A DNA stretch of 64,000 nucleotides from Bimuria novae-zelandiae CBS 107.79 (GCA_010015655.1 ML976673.1:163780-227779); one strand, 5' to 3'. Positions 12,399 to 23,523 are shown, counted from the stretch's first letter. Notes: generated by a model from the letters alone, not told the origin. Program-made: numbers and translations.

Positions 12399-12868
12399 CA
12401 ACCTGCCTGAAGAGTGATCGATTGGTAGCCAGTAATGTGTATGCAGGGACCGTGCCCTGCTGCGGATATCTTGGCATCAGCGGAATCGTTTCAGCTCTTG
12501 GTCAGATGTTAGAAACAGCCAAGAAAGCGTAAGCCAACGCTGAATGGAGATTAATCACTAAGCATTCGCACAGGGTTCCTATTTTGAGCGGCCTTGTTAA
12601 GCACTAGCCATGGCACGTGCGTCCTTGACCCGTCGCCGTGCACAATGCCCGCATTTGGGAATTTCGGGCTCAGGGGGCATATGCTCTAACTAAGACGGTT
12701 TGTGACTTTGTACGAAGTCCAGGGAGTGTCCCCAAAATCATCATGCGCCACAATCTTCAGCTAGGAGAACCGAACTTGATAACCTCCCTTCGGAGTAATC
12801 TTGTATATAAGACGTAAGGGTCAAGAACTTACATAGGCCGGTTCATATTGCAATCTGGAGTTTTTGTC
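12399..12868 (+). promoter_or_regulatory. Upstream region of the 12,869 gene, with TATA box
   Basis: Normal-composition DNA begins abruptly here. A TATATAAG box at 12,804-12,811 lies about 60 bp before the ATG at 12,869. No other gene is visible in this stretch. Confidence 0.5.
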
Positions 12869-14555
12869 ATGGCTCAAACTACGACTATCCTTTTGTTTAT
12901 TTTTTCATTCGCTCGCTTTGGCTTTGCTGGGCTTCCCGCGGGCCTCGATGGCGTCCTCCTACCTCGCGACGCATTTCCAGGTACCTCGGATCTTTTCCTA
13001 AGGGACTTTGAGGTTGTCCGATCTGAAGTCGATGGGGACGAGGATGTTGTGTATCTGCAACGCCGCGGGAATTCTCTAGCAGAACGTGCTCCCGGTGATT
13101 GTTCTGACTGCGGCACATATAGTCCGTGGCAATACACCCAGGAAGATTTGGCCGAACTTGCAGAGCAGGGAATTGTGCCTCCTTCGGTGGAAGAGGAGTT
13201 GGACGCAGTGCTACGGGAACGAAGTCTGCAAAAGCGTGGCAGGAAGACAAAGTCGGGCGCATGCAAAACTATATATTTGGACAACGACCTCGTCGGTTTG
13301 AATATTGAAAGTCCCCCTTACCCCGGCAATAGCGATTACACCGGTACTAAGAAAGTAAGGCTCACAAGTTAGGCCACTTTTTCACTCTGCTAATTTCATT
13401 CTTCTTCCTCTTAGCCTACTGTCTTCGATTTCTGGCCGTATGATGAGCCCGAGACACCATCGTACTGGGACTTGGAGCCCAGAGACCGTTTCCAGGAACG
13501 ACCGGACAGTACGGATTCAAACGGCGTAAAAAAGAAAAACCGTGCAGTATCGGTTGAGCATGTTCTAGAATGGAACACCTTTCTCCAATTCATCGATTGC
13601 GGCGAGAGCGCCGAACGCTGCCTGCATATGGCAAAATGGTTTGGCGAAGAACTTGACATTGACACAACACTTACTGTGCAAAAATATAATATGGATGGAA
13701 CGAATAATGGAAACGCCGAGCAAAAACGGGTGCAACAGAGAACGAAGGGCATCGACTGGGTCACGGCGCAATACCCCGGGACTCAATCATCGAGCTACTA
13801 CGAGCACGAGTTCGTGTGCCTCCATGACGATGTCAACACCAGGAAGATGGCTGTGAGTTTGTCCCGTTGTTGCCACATGTGACCAACAGGAGTCTTAATG
13901 AACACAGGCTTGGGATGGAAAGGATATTGCCGATAAGAACGTCATGCAGGAGAACATTGACAACAAATTTCGTCGAGGCAAAGGCAAAGGGAGATTAATG
14001 AAGTCAGCCCCAGGGAAGAATCAGGGTCTGTGCGACGCTTCTAGAAAGCTGCGGGATATTCTGGGAGTTTATGAGTACCACAACCACCCACTGATCAAGA
14101 AGATCATGAAGGCGCAGGCCGATCGTATCGGTGCCGCCTTGGAGTACGTGGAGCACCTCCTCGAAACAAGCGGGGATAAACCGCAGGGAACCACAGCCGA
14201 CGTGCCCGTCGAGAAGGAATTCATGAACAAAATGGATCCCGATCCGAAGAATTGGATGAAAGTGGCGGAGCAGTTTACGCGCATGTCGCAAGGCTCCTTG
14301 AAGACTCAGTGGGAGGCGTTCTTGACAACGAAATGGACAGAGACCAAGAAAGCGTTGGAGGACTTCCTGGCCACATGGGAGCCGAAATTGAACGCAGCGA
14401 ACCCGATCAAGCGCAGCATATTCGAGGAACGCGGCGTTGGAGACACGTTTTCGGCGCAATGTAGCGAAGCTACGGTCACCTTGATGAACGACCGAAAAGA
14501 TTTGTTGCAGGCCGCGATTGCGGCCAAGACAACATGGACCAACTGGTTCGTTTAG
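12869..14555 (+). CDS. Predicted secreted protein of unknown function
   Basis: Three exons (12,869-13,354; 13,415-13,852; 13,908-14,555) encode 523 residues; introns of 60 and 55 bp are GT-AG and in phase 0. The ATG at 12,869 gives a clear signal peptide (MAQTTTILLFIFSFARFGFA); the reading frame extends upstream only through a TTG. Residues about 25-165 contain CSDCG and a dibasic KRGRK stretch that could be a processing site. The middle part (VEHVLEW...) recalls, from memory only, uncharacterised C-terminal regions of some large fungal subgroup-C GH18 chitinases, but no chitinase catalytic motif (DGxDxDxE) is present. The C-terminal third is charged and helical. It is the first gene after the RIP block, a usual place for fast-evolving secreted proteins, which makes an effector-like role possible but unproven. 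Confidence 0.75.
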
Positions 14556-14793
14556 TTAGAGCGATAGTGTTGTGGGTGAATTTGAGGATAGGACCACCTT
14601 TAAACTTGTTATTACATCTTGAATGCAGACAGGTGCCAGTAACGTGCACACGGGAAGATATATATAATTGGTATGCAGCTGTTCACTCTCACTCCGAGTA
14701 TTTCCGTACACCTGCAATGCAAATTCCAATGCCACGCTATGCAATAACCAAAAACAGTGAGCCAGAAACAAACAATTTGGCCTTTAAAGATGC

Positions 14794-15828
14794 CTACTCA
14801 TCCATTTGCCACGCGTATTGCAGCTTCTCGATGTTGGACTTTCGGTTCCTGGCCTTGAACCATTCGCTTTCGAATCCATTTCCTCTGTCCACGCCGTCCC
14901 ACCGGTGACCCGGACGAATGCCGTAGCGATTCGGTTGGAAGGCGCCCTGGTATAGCGGCTTACCAGTAATACTGCGACCGGCTTTCTTCTTGCGTAAGAA
15001 ACCAACAGCCGGATCATTCCACTTGGTCTGCTCTTTCAGTTCGTCGTTGAGTTCCGTATCATCCGCATACCGTGCGAGTGTCAGACCCTTTGCATCCTGC
15101 AGCTGCTGTTTCCGCTGAGCCGCTAGCGCGTTCTGCACATCTCCTCTCGCCGCCTTCTCCTTCTCCAGCTTCTTTCTCTCCTCCTCTTCGGCTTTCTTCC
15201 TCGCCTCGGCGCGCTTCATAGCAACGTTTATGATGCGCCCGCTGGCGTCGCGATAGATTGTCTCTCCGACACCGCCTTCCTTGGCCACCTCGGCCGCCTT
15301 TTTCTTCTCCTCGTCCTGCTTTTTCTTCATCGCCGCGGCGACCTGCGCTGCCGTTTGTAGACCAGCTCTGACACCTGACTCCATGAAGACCCCCTCTGTA
15401 TCCTCTATTGCCGGTGCTTCGTCTTCGTTCTCAGCGGCCTGCTTGCGATCGGAAGCGGCCGAGGCTATGATCGCGTCTGCTGCGGCTTCATCGGCGGCGA
15501 TTTGCGCGGCGGTTGAGGGCGCGGCGACGCCAACTGTTTTCCAAGCACCATCTTCAGCAGGTCTTGACTTCTTTTTGGACTTTTTGGAAGCGAGAGTCAT
15601 TCCAGCTATATCCAAATTAGTGGTTTGTAAATTTTTGGTGCATAGTGAGAGAAATGTACCAATTGTCGGTGCATCGTCGTCCTCATCGTCCGCACCCTTA
15701 TTCCAACCGGAAATATCATCGTCGTCAATCTTGAGGCCCCCGTCCTTGTGCTTCCTTTTGCGCTTTTTCGACTTTTTGTCCGAGTCTGCTGTGAGGTAAT
15801 TTTTTGCAAGGTAGTCGGCGAGAGACAT
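14794..15828 (-). CDS. BUD13: Pre-mRNA-splicing factor Bud13/Cwc26
   Basis: BUD13 is a subunit of the RES (retention and splicing) complex on the activated spliceosome. The ATG at 15,828 gives MSLADYLAKNYL, the standard family N-terminus; the frame extends upstream only via TTG. A Lys-rich nuclear-localisation stretch (KKSKKRKRKHK) follows, then an Ala/Glu-rich coiled coil. The conserved C-terminal BUD13 domain runs from about residue 200 to the end and includes GRSITGKPLYQGAFQPNRYG, IRPGHRWDGVDRGNGFE and a terminal NRKSNIEKLQYAW-type helix. A 54-bp intron (15,606-15,659) is in frame; removing it restores PTIAGMTLASKK. The product is 326 residues. It is convergent with the secreted-protein gene, 238 bp apart. 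Confidence 0.93.
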   Translation of the reverse strand: MSLADYLAKNYLTADSDKKSKKRKRKHKDGGLKIDDDDISGWNKGADDEDDDAPTIGTFLSLCTKNLQTTNLDIAGMTLASKKSKKKSRPAEDGAWKTVGVAAPSTAAQIAADEAAADAIIASAASDRKQAAENEDEAPAIEDTEGVFMESGVRAGLQTAAQVAAAMKKKQDEEKKKAAEVAKEGGVGETIYRDASGRIINVAMKRAEARKKAEEEERKKLEKEKAARGDVQNALAAQRKQQLQDAKGLTLARYADDTELNDELKEQTKWNDPAVGFLRKKKAGRSITGKPLYQGAFQPNRYGIRPGHRWDGVDRGNGFESEWFKARNRKSNIEKLQYAWQMDE

Positions 15829-17712
15829 GTCGAGATGATATGTTGGTTGTGGAGTCGCGAGTTGAGACTGGTTGTTGAAGCGATGATCACCCGCCAAGTG
15901 AAGCTAAGCCAAACCCTGTCACGTGATTTTACTAGCGCAGTATCCTAATCTCTGAGACTTGCAGCTTTCCTTGCAATGATACCAACTTACGACCCACACG
16001 TCTAAATCTAGTCTATCTGCTACATGTCTGCTACATGATCTTCGCAAATATTTCGTTCCGTTAAAACTGATGCCCGAACACAGCCGCCACCTGCGCCCTG
16101 TGTGCAATACCATCTCCCGAGGTTGTTTTAACATGCACATGTGTGCAGCCTACGAAGACGAAGCAATTAACCTGGCTAATGCCTTGGGTGGGCGGTTATG
16201 AAAAACGCTGGGAACGGATTAGGAAGTTTCAGGACATGCCGTCAGCATCATAGCTTACGCAACGCTCTTCATATATACACCTTATGAGGAGGATGCTAAG
16301 ACTGTGCAGCAACAAGGACTTGTATTCACTGTGCATCCGCTCGCATTAATGTTTACAGCCAGGAGCTGAACAACTTTGAACAACAGTCTGAAAAACATTC
16401 GGAGGTTTCTACTGGCTGGTGTGGTCTGGACCTGGATATGGGCGGAGGCGGCGTGTACGACCGCGCCGCAGGGAGTTTACAGACTTTTGGCGATGAATGG
16501 CCTGACACGACTATCGAGACTTTTCATTTGCACAGTCGGGATTGCTTAAAGTGCCACTTTTGGTTGACCGTCGGCTCTTCATGCTCTCGCGACCACGAAG
16601 TAGCAGAACATTTTTCCTGAAAGCGAACAATGGCCAGCAAACTCAGGGGACCGACCTCGAGCACGGGGTCATTCGACCGATGAAGGTGACACGGCCCGGT
16701 ACAAGCGTTGCATATGCTGAGTGGACGCGCGGCGGCCTCTTCCAGAGTGTCAAATGGATTCAACTGCCTTTCCGGACCACGCTTATTCTTCGTTGAACAC
16801 AGATCGTAAGGCTCAGTTACTTGAGCCCTAATACAGCCTCTACATTAACCGAGAAATGAGATCGGGTAGCTCATGCGCAGTGAATGCCGGAATCGACAGT
16901 TTCAAGCGAAGACAACGGAGTCAGGAAACCAGACTACGTGGATTTAAAGGAGATAGGACTAAAAGCAAAGAAAGTAAGTGTTGCCTTTAGAAAAGCGGCG
17001 TGGGTCGTATTCGTGAATCGGGAACAAACCCATCAAGTGCCAAGGGAACGAAGAGACGATGCATGTTAACTATCACTCGTGGTCAATTAGAGGCTTGAGC
17101 TCATAAGACTGCAGCTGAGCGTAGATTATCGCATCTGTGTTATCGGTTCGTGACGACTTGCAGACTGCAAATCTACCAATAAGGGGGGCAACACGTGGGA
17201 TGTTAGAATGTCCATGCAGAGTCGTGCAAACTACAGAAAGTTTATCAGACCTCAGCAACAACCGCATCTGGCATGCTTATTGTGCGATGTGGCTTAACTA
17301 GCGCAAGTTTGGCCCCGGACGAGCACAGGAAACTTCAACAACGGAAGAAGCCCAATACCGGTAAACCAATCACTCTTAAAATCAAAAAGGTGGCGCTATT
17401 GATGATGGTTAGAATTGGGATTGCGTTCGTTTCTGGAGTATTACTGCCGGCATTGTTCAGGGACACAGACCGCATGGCGGCTTTAAAGTTTAAACTTTGT
17501 TTATACGATTGCCACTAGTATGGGAACCCGGTACTTGTTTTCTTCATTTCCGGAAGATCCCCGGCTTGGTGGCAGATCTTGAGTGGACGAATCAGATCAA
17601 CGGGACCATGCTCCAGCTAGTCTTCGTTCGCACGCAAAGATAGCTCCAGGCCCACTAGACGTGACGACACCGTTGGGGTAGGAGCAAGTGCCCGCTTGCT
17701 TGAGGTAACCGT
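15829..17712. other. Intergenic, no gene recognised
   Basis: About 1.9 kb between the BUD13 start and the hAT element. Only short open frames without family features occur. Composition is normal. I see no RNA gene or repeat here. Confidence 0.5.
17705..17712. repeat. 8-bp target site duplication, left copy (hAT)
   Basis: GTAACCGT directly before the left end of the hAT element; identical to 20,030-20,037. Confidence 0.93.
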
Positions 17713-20029
17713 TAGGGATGTGCCGATACCGTATTTTTCAGTGTATCCCTGTATATACGGTATCTTGTATAATACCGTATTTACGGTATTATCGTACATT
17801 CTTGGCAAAGTGAATTGAGCCAATCGGTGCCTTTCTCGGCCCTATGATCACGTGCAGAATTAGATACAATTAAAGCTATAGATGCTGGGTATCTTCAGGA
17901 TCCCCAGAGTGCTCTTCTTGTACTTATTCAGCTAGGTAATCGAGCAAAAGCTACTCATCTTCATAGTCATTAACGTCAATTTGTTCGGGCACCTCGGAGG
18001 CGTCAAAGTACTAAGCACCCTTAGCCAAAATAGAGTCACAGATCCATAGATTATAAAAGCAAAACACCAGCTTTTCAACCCGTTTATTAACAAGACAATT
18101 CTAAACTTTATTATAAAGAAATCCGTGCTCGCTCCAGTTACGTTTAGCTACTCTAGTTATGGGGTTGATGCTGAGAGCGTAGATAGCAAGTTCTTTAAGC
18201 TCGTCGGTGCAGCTTTGTATGCGCCACCACTCCGCCAGATCGGTGTAATCCTCGAAGCTTTGCCAGGATAAATCAGTACCGCACTTCTCGAAGGCGCCTT
18301 GACGATAGAGCACATCCATAAGCTCTTTATAGAGCGCTGCGGCATGCCTGGCGTTGCCCTGCGTCGGCGGGTACTGCTGGGCGATGTATTCGCCCACTTC
18401 CATCTGCATCTTGTGAGTGACCGCCACAGGCAATTCTCGCCGCGCAAGAGGGTCGCATATATACGAAATCGTGCCGAGAGGATGGTGGACCTGCTGGAAT
18501 CGGTTTCGAAGCGTATTTTGGACGTCTTCTCGCGGCAAAGTTGTGTGGAGAGTGACGGAGGTGAGCAAGTAGATGAAGCTGACATATAGCCGTGAGAATT
18601 TCGGCCGAGTACTCTCGAGCGCCAGGGCTACTTTTGTAAAGGGCACCAGAAAGCTCCGTAGCCTTTATAACTTCTCCTACTAACGTACGTCGCTTATAAT
18701 TGCTACAACCTTATAGAATCGCCGTTTCTGCGTCTGCTAGGTTATAATAAAGGTCACCATTAGATTCTGCACCACCAAAAGTATCCAGTCGTAATTCTCT
18801 AGCACCAAATCAACAGTATTGAACTTGCCTTACCAGCGAGTATTTCCCGGCAGCTGCAGCGCTTTCCGCCGCACCTGAGGCCTGGCAGCCTTGTCTAGCA
18901 TGCCTATAAGTAAACTGGACTGTCTAAAGAACTTGCTAACGTTCTTTACAGCGTTAAAAATTACCCTAAAGTCGCCTATTTTAAAGAAGTCGGCGACGTA
19001 GAGGTTAATAATATAAGAGGCGCACCCTAATATTAGATAGTTAGGTATAGCTCTAGTAAGTAAACCCTGCGCCGCCTTTATGTTAGAGGCATTATTAAAG
19101 TAAATAGTAGTAATACTAAGCTTGCTAACGTCCTTAGCCACTTTAAGAATCCCTTTAGCTAGGTTCTTAGCGTTATAACGCTCCGCTAACGTATATAAAG
19201 TCTTTAAAAAGATCTTATATTCTTAGGTTACTACTAGGTAATTAACGGCTGCCTCGCCGCGTATATTCGTCTAGCTATCACTAACTAGCGTTATTTACCG
19301 CCTGGCCTTCTCAAGCACGGCTTTCATATCACGCTTTATTTAGCTATAAACAGAGTCTAGCAACGTTGTGGCAATTACCTTACAGCCCGGCGGAGTGTAG
19401 GGCGGGCGCAAGAAGTTCAGAAATTGACGGAACGCGGGATTTTTAACCTGCGGCATCTTAGTGAGTTTCTTTACCTAAGGCAAGCTATAAGAGCTTACAA
19501 AGCTAAAGGGTACTCTAGAGCTATATATAGCCTCCACGAGCAGCAGATCTGCCTTCTTAGAGTCTATTTTACTTATACGTAGCGTCTCTATCGGCAGCCG
19601 TAATTAACGCTTAGATAGTATCTAAGGGTTGCTATTAACCTTATATAGCTCATATTTCTCCCGCGGAAGCTTCGGGCATTTAGCCATGTGCTCGCGGAGA
19701 CGTACGAGGCTTTTGTTATGCCATTGTTTGGAGCAAAATCGACATGTTACAATGGCCCAGAGGCCCTCAAAGGTGACCTCGACGTCCTCGCTTTCGAACG
19801 CAGTACGCGGCATTTGATAAATATTACTAATTAATAATAACAAAGTACTAAGACGATGCTTAGAGGACAAGATAAGCAATCCAGATATAAGCTCTAAACA
19901 AAGTTAGCCCCTAAAGTCATTTTCGGCAGCATTTACCCGCCTTGGCATACGGATCTAATCCTACGATACGCGTATCGGTATCGTACGGTACGAAAAATAC
20001 GGTATTCCGTATTGTACGGCCCATCCCTA
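17713..20029 (-). mobile_element. hAT-family DNA transposon, defective
   Basis: A 2,317-bp element with ends TAGGGATGTGCCG (left) and, as reverse complement, TAGGGATGGGCCG (right), flanked by a perfect 8-bp duplication GTAACCGT, the hallmark of hAT insertion. Several copies of an ATACCGTA/TACGGTAT motif sit inside both ends (17,725-17,795 and 19,960-20,015), as usual for hAT transposase binding sites. The transposase lies on the minus strand from ATG 19,813 to about 17,940. It shows a BED-type finger (CRFCSKQWHNKS...HMAKC), a DUF659-like core (FNNASNIKAAQGLL, LILGCASYIINLYV) and the hAT C-terminal dimerisation end (RNWSEHGF at about 18,130). In-frame TAG/TAA stops and AT-rich stretches indicate mild RIP, so it is inactive. 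Confidence 0.95.
17940..19813 (-). pseudogene. hAT transposase with several in-frame stops
   Basis: Open pieces can be joined by eye along one minus-strand coding region: BED zinc finger (residues about 5-45), DUF659 region, an LGCASYIINLYV motif, then after a gap the C-terminal segment ending RNWSEHGFLYNKV and, beyond a stop at about 18,112, NKRVEKLVF and an acidic tail. One stop sits where the usual SDGW-type Trp is expected (about 19,274; TGG to TAG). The frame is too broken to make a full protein. No intron is evident. Confidence 0.85.
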
Positions 20030-20037
20030 GTAACCGT
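20030..20037. repeat. 8-bp target site duplication, right copy (hAT)
   Basis: GTAACCGT directly after the right end of the hAT element; identical to 17,705-17,712. Confidence 0.93.
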
Positions 20038-20315
20038 GGGCCTGACAGTCTTGACACAATCTAGGCGCATCCTAGCATGACACCTAATCTCAAGGGCATC
20101 ATCTAGCACGACTCGCTTTCGTAGCTGTCTGTCTCTTTAGCACGGAAACCTTATGTGGAGGATGTCCGACGTTCCCGAGGTGCACAGTCGCGCGCCTACA
20201 ATATCAAGGATGCTTCTTGACTGATATAGGTGAGGTTCAATTCCTTTCAACTGCTCGTGTCATTTAACTGCCCTCTGAATGACATTTTCTTTCCTTTGGC
20301 AGCAGCACACTTATC

Positions 20316-21640
20316 ATGGCTCCAAATGCTCGTGGTGAACAGTCGATCACGGTATCTGCCGTCTTTACTGTCTTTGCTTTCCTATTTGTGATGCTACGCA
20401 TGTACACGCGCCTCTTTATGGTTCGTGCTATCGGGGTCGAGGATTATTGCATTGTCGCTTCCATGGTCAGTCGATCTGCGTGTGGAAAATGGAACCTCCT
20501 AACGATGCATCAGATTTTCTCCATCGGTTTTACAACCTGCATTGGTGTCCGTGGGTCTACCTGTGCTTGCGTCTACGCTGGCGAGTGCTAATACTCAGCA
20601 GAGGTACGCTATGGGCTGGGAAAGCATCATACGGACCTCACAGACTCGGGTGAGCTGATAAAAATGATGAAGGTACATGATCCAACATCTTTGACACGAG
20701 CACCGCTAATGTAATCGCTTGCAGGCATTCTACGTGTCCATTATCGCCTACAATCTTTCGCTTTCCTTCACCAAAGTGTCCATTCTCCTTCAGTATCGCC
20801 GAGTGTTCACCAAGCCCAAGTTTGTAATGGCAGTCTGGATCACCTTTGCTATCGTCATTGTATACTCGGTCTGGGCGGCACTCGGGAGCGTCTTTCAATG
20901 CCTACCCATCAGCGCTTTCTGGACGCAGGATCACAGCAAATGCATCGACCAGTTTGTCGCGTGGTTTTTCAACGCCTCCGCAAATATCGTCTCAGACCTT
21001 GTCATCATTATTCTGCCGATGCCTGTCATTAGGGACTTGAACCTTCGACGGCGGCAGAAAAACTTGCTCATGGGTGTATTTGCCGTCGGAGGGTTCGTGT
21101 GCGTGGTATCAATTATTCGTTTGCACTCGCTCGTTGGGATATCGAACTCAAAGGACCCGACTTGGGATAATGCGCCAGCCGCTGTGAGTCGACCTTTCCT
21201 TAACCGTTCAGTACCTATGCTCCATATGACGGTGCTAATCTCATTTTGAATAGTCATGGTCATCCGTCGAAGTAAACGTCGCCATAGTTTGCTCCTCCCT
21301 CCCGTGCATCCGTCCACTCCTTTCTCGATGGCTACCTCAACTATTCACCTCGAAATATAAATCCACACCGCGCAGCATACCGTTCGAGCGAAGTACGTAC
21401 GGCCGTCATACCGACATCGGCGTGGCTCTTTCCGAGCTACGGAAAAATTCTCCAAGTAGGTCGAGCGACCTGGACAGTCCCACGGATGCGATCAAGGTTG
21501 TCACGGAAGTGAGCGTCAACATCGACAGTGTGAATAGCAAGGAGGGAAATGATAGTTTGCGCATGCAGAATGCGTTTGAAAGGGAGAGTAGTACTGAGAG
21601 CTTGGTTCAAAGCCCAAGATCTGCGGTTCGAAGTACGTAG
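20316..21640 (+). CDS. Fungal rhodopsin-domain (SAT4/Pth11-related) integral membrane protein
   Basis: Five exons (20,316-20,465; 20,514-20,550; 20,602-20,672; 20,725-21,183; 21,254-21,640) encode 367 residues; introns are 48, 51, 52 and 70 bp. Splicing restores the family signature QVRYGLGKH, then ITK-like SLSFTKVSILLQYRRVF, CLPISAFW, PMPVIRDL and SWSSVEVNVAIVCSSLP. These belong to the fungal rhodopsin-type domain with seven membrane segments found in many uncharacterised fungal proteins and Pth11-like receptors. No CFEM Cys-rich domain precedes it; the first membrane segment starts at about residue 12. The cytoplasmic tail of about 100 residues is Ser-rich and could be phosphorylated. The ligand is unknown. 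The hAT element lies 286 bp upstream of its start codon. Confidence 0.85.
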
Positions 21641-21897
21641 GTAATAAAGGTTTACAATGCTATACACTACATAATGTTTCTTCAACGATGTTGTCCCGCC
21701 CAATCGAATGATAGTACATTCAGAGCCCGGTAAGCATACATCAATGGATCTCGTGAGAATGTGAGGTCTTGTCTGCATGCGTCGCACGCATCTTAACTTT
21801 ATAGAAGTAACTTTGATGTGCCTAAGACATGAAACCCACCTTCACGTAGGTCAAGTCCATCCATCGTTGAATTTCACAAATGAGTTCCCGTGGCCCT
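21641..21897. other. Convergent 3' ends, no gene
   Basis: Short gap between the + strand membrane-protein gene and the minus-strand Cys-rich ORF; nothing else seen. Confidence 0.4.
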
Positions 21898-22200
21898 TTA
21901 ATTATCCCGTGGTCTAAACTTCCAAAACTGTTCTTTCCACTCTTCTCCGGCCTGATACTTAAAGTAACACGTGGGACACGGGTAGCTGAGCTGATGGGAC
22001 TGGATAAGTTGAAAGCAAGGCCGGTTGACCATGGTAGTAATGATCTTTTCGCGCTCCTCCGGGTTTTCCAACGCGTGAGAGAAAGAGACATTATAACAGT
22101 TCTGAAGCGAAAAAGATATTTCCGGGCAGATCTCCCCCGGTACGTTCATGTGGCCGGCATGACCGCACGAGTAGCTTGTGTAGAGGAACCATTTGCACAT
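21898..22200 (-). CDS. Small Cys-rich hypothetical protein
   Basis: A 100-residue single-exon frame with a true ATG at 22,200. It starts MCKW, has SCGHAGH near residue 12 and a CPTC pair near residue 75, which with further Cys/His residues could bind zinc. Small proteins with an MCK...CGH start are common and uncharacterised in Pezizomycotina. A TATATAAG box on the minus strand (22,284-22,291) lies about 85 bp upstream, supporting expression. No signal peptide or membrane segment. Function unknown. Confidence 0.5.
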   Translation of the reverse strand: MCKWFLYTSYSCGHAGHMNVPGEICPEISFSLQNCYNVSFSHALENPEEREKIITTMVNRPCFQLIQSHQLSYPCPTCYFKYQAGEEWKEQFWKFRPRDN

Positions 22201-22862
22201 TTTGAATTGTCGTTAGGTTGTAGGATGTGGTTGGAATTAGCGCTTGGTTGAGGTTTATGTGTATCTATGAGGATTTCTGAGGCTTATATAGGTCACTTCC
22301 AAGGCGTGAGGGCCGTGATAGCTTTACATGACCTCCATGGGTCAATTTGAGGATGGAGAACTCCACATGCTTATCATAGTAAGGAGCGTCAATGTGACTT
22401 TGCGTGGATTTCCTTACTTCACAGTATGCACATAGCTATGTCAAACCAATTCTATGTCACTTCTCACTTGTTAAAGACTGCAACATGCAAGATCAGGTTG
22501 GCATAGTAGAACCACGAATTACTTCAACAACAGATGCACATTTGACTCAAAAACTATAACCACGTGATTAACCAAGGAAGCCAAGACAAGTTAATGTACA
22601 AAGTTGCGCCACCGATGCCATGGAAAAGTTGAATGAAGCGCCACCAAACACCGAGGGAACCGGCGGAAATGGCGTTTGTATTATCCACCAAATGAATTTA
22701 CTTCAGGCAATCAGGAAACAAACATTGTTGAAGTCCGACATATAGCTCGAGAGTGATAAGTGATCGCCATAGCCTCACACTGGTCACGCCAAGGCGCTGT
22801 GTCAGCATTCAAAGGTGCACCTTCAACGGCCTACTCTCCGCGCAAACCACCAGCACTTCACC
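22201..22862. other. Intergenic, divergent promoter region
   Basis: Holds the TATA box of the minus-strand small ORF and the upstream region of the ATL gene. No further gene is seen. Confidence 0.4.
22284..22291 (-). promoter_or_regulatory. Candidate TATA box for the small Cys-rich ORF
   Basis: TATATAAG on the minus strand, about 85 bp before ATG 22,200. Confidence 0.4.
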
Positions 22863-23523
22863 ATGGCGCCGGGCGCGCGCTCCGAAGAGGCCTACCTGTG
22901 GTTCTCTACCGTTTGCGAAGCTATCCAAGAGATTCCACGTGGGAAAGTTACATCATACGCGCACATCGCAAGATTGGTCGGCAAGCGTACGTGAATTTCC
23001 ATGGAGCATGACTACCTAGGTATACCTCGCTAACAAGGCTCCACTTCAGCTCAATGTCCAAGGTAACATTTGTTGTTCCGCACCCGGTAAAAGGAATGTA
23101 CTGAGGATGGCGTCGTGTAGACAAGTGGGCGTTTGTCTCAAACACCTCCCAGCTGCCTCTACCGATCCTGGAAAGCCGCAGCCGAGATTCAATGACAGTA
23201 ACGTTCCTTGGCAGCGCGTGATCAACGCCAAAGGAGGTATCTCTCCCAGGTCAGTCTAGGCTCCCCTTCGTCTGCTTAATCAACTGATAGTTGCCTTGTG
23301 GTCGCTGACGGAACAAAGAGGACCCAGTGGTGCGAGCCGCCATGCCGCTGCGCTGAGGGCGGAGGGCGTAGAGGTGACTCAGAACGCGATGGGAGAGTTC
23401 TATGTCGATTTTGGGACGTATGGTTGGTTCCCGGCGATGTTACCCAGTGAGGCTGGAGAGGTGGAGAGCTCAAGTAGTGAGGTAGAAGAGGAAGTAGCGG
23501 ACGCGGCAGCGTATCATACCTGA
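22863..23523 (+). CDS. atl1: Alkyltransferase-like (ATL) DNA-repair protein
   Basis: Four exons (22,863-22,986; 23,050-23,062; 23,121-23,249; 23,319-23,523) encode 156 residues. Exon 2 is a 13-bp micro-exon; only its inclusion gives the continuous GKPQCPRQVGVCLKHL. The fold is the O6-methylguanine methyltransferase DNA-binding domain: IPRGKVTSYAHIARLVG is the helix-turn-helix, RQVG carries the arginine finger, and the active-site PCHR of true methyltransferases is PWQR here (NVPWQRVINAKGGISPR). Trp in place of the acceptor Cys is the mark of ATL proteins, which bind alkylated guanine and hand it to nucleotide excision repair instead of repairing it directly. A C-terminal acidic Ser/Glu tail is added. 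Nuclear location is inferred. Confidence 0.92.

Noticed and set aside
12848..12868. Upstream extension of the secreted-protein frame
   Set aside because: It begins with TTG, not ATG; the ATG at 12,869 gives a proper signal peptide.
15829..15897. 23-residue N-terminal extension of BUD13
   Set aside because: Starts with TTG; the family begins at MSLADYL (15,828).
20225..20260. GGTTCAATTCC, a tRNA B-box match
   Set aside because: The flanking bases do not pair as a T-arm and there is no A-box or cloverleaf.
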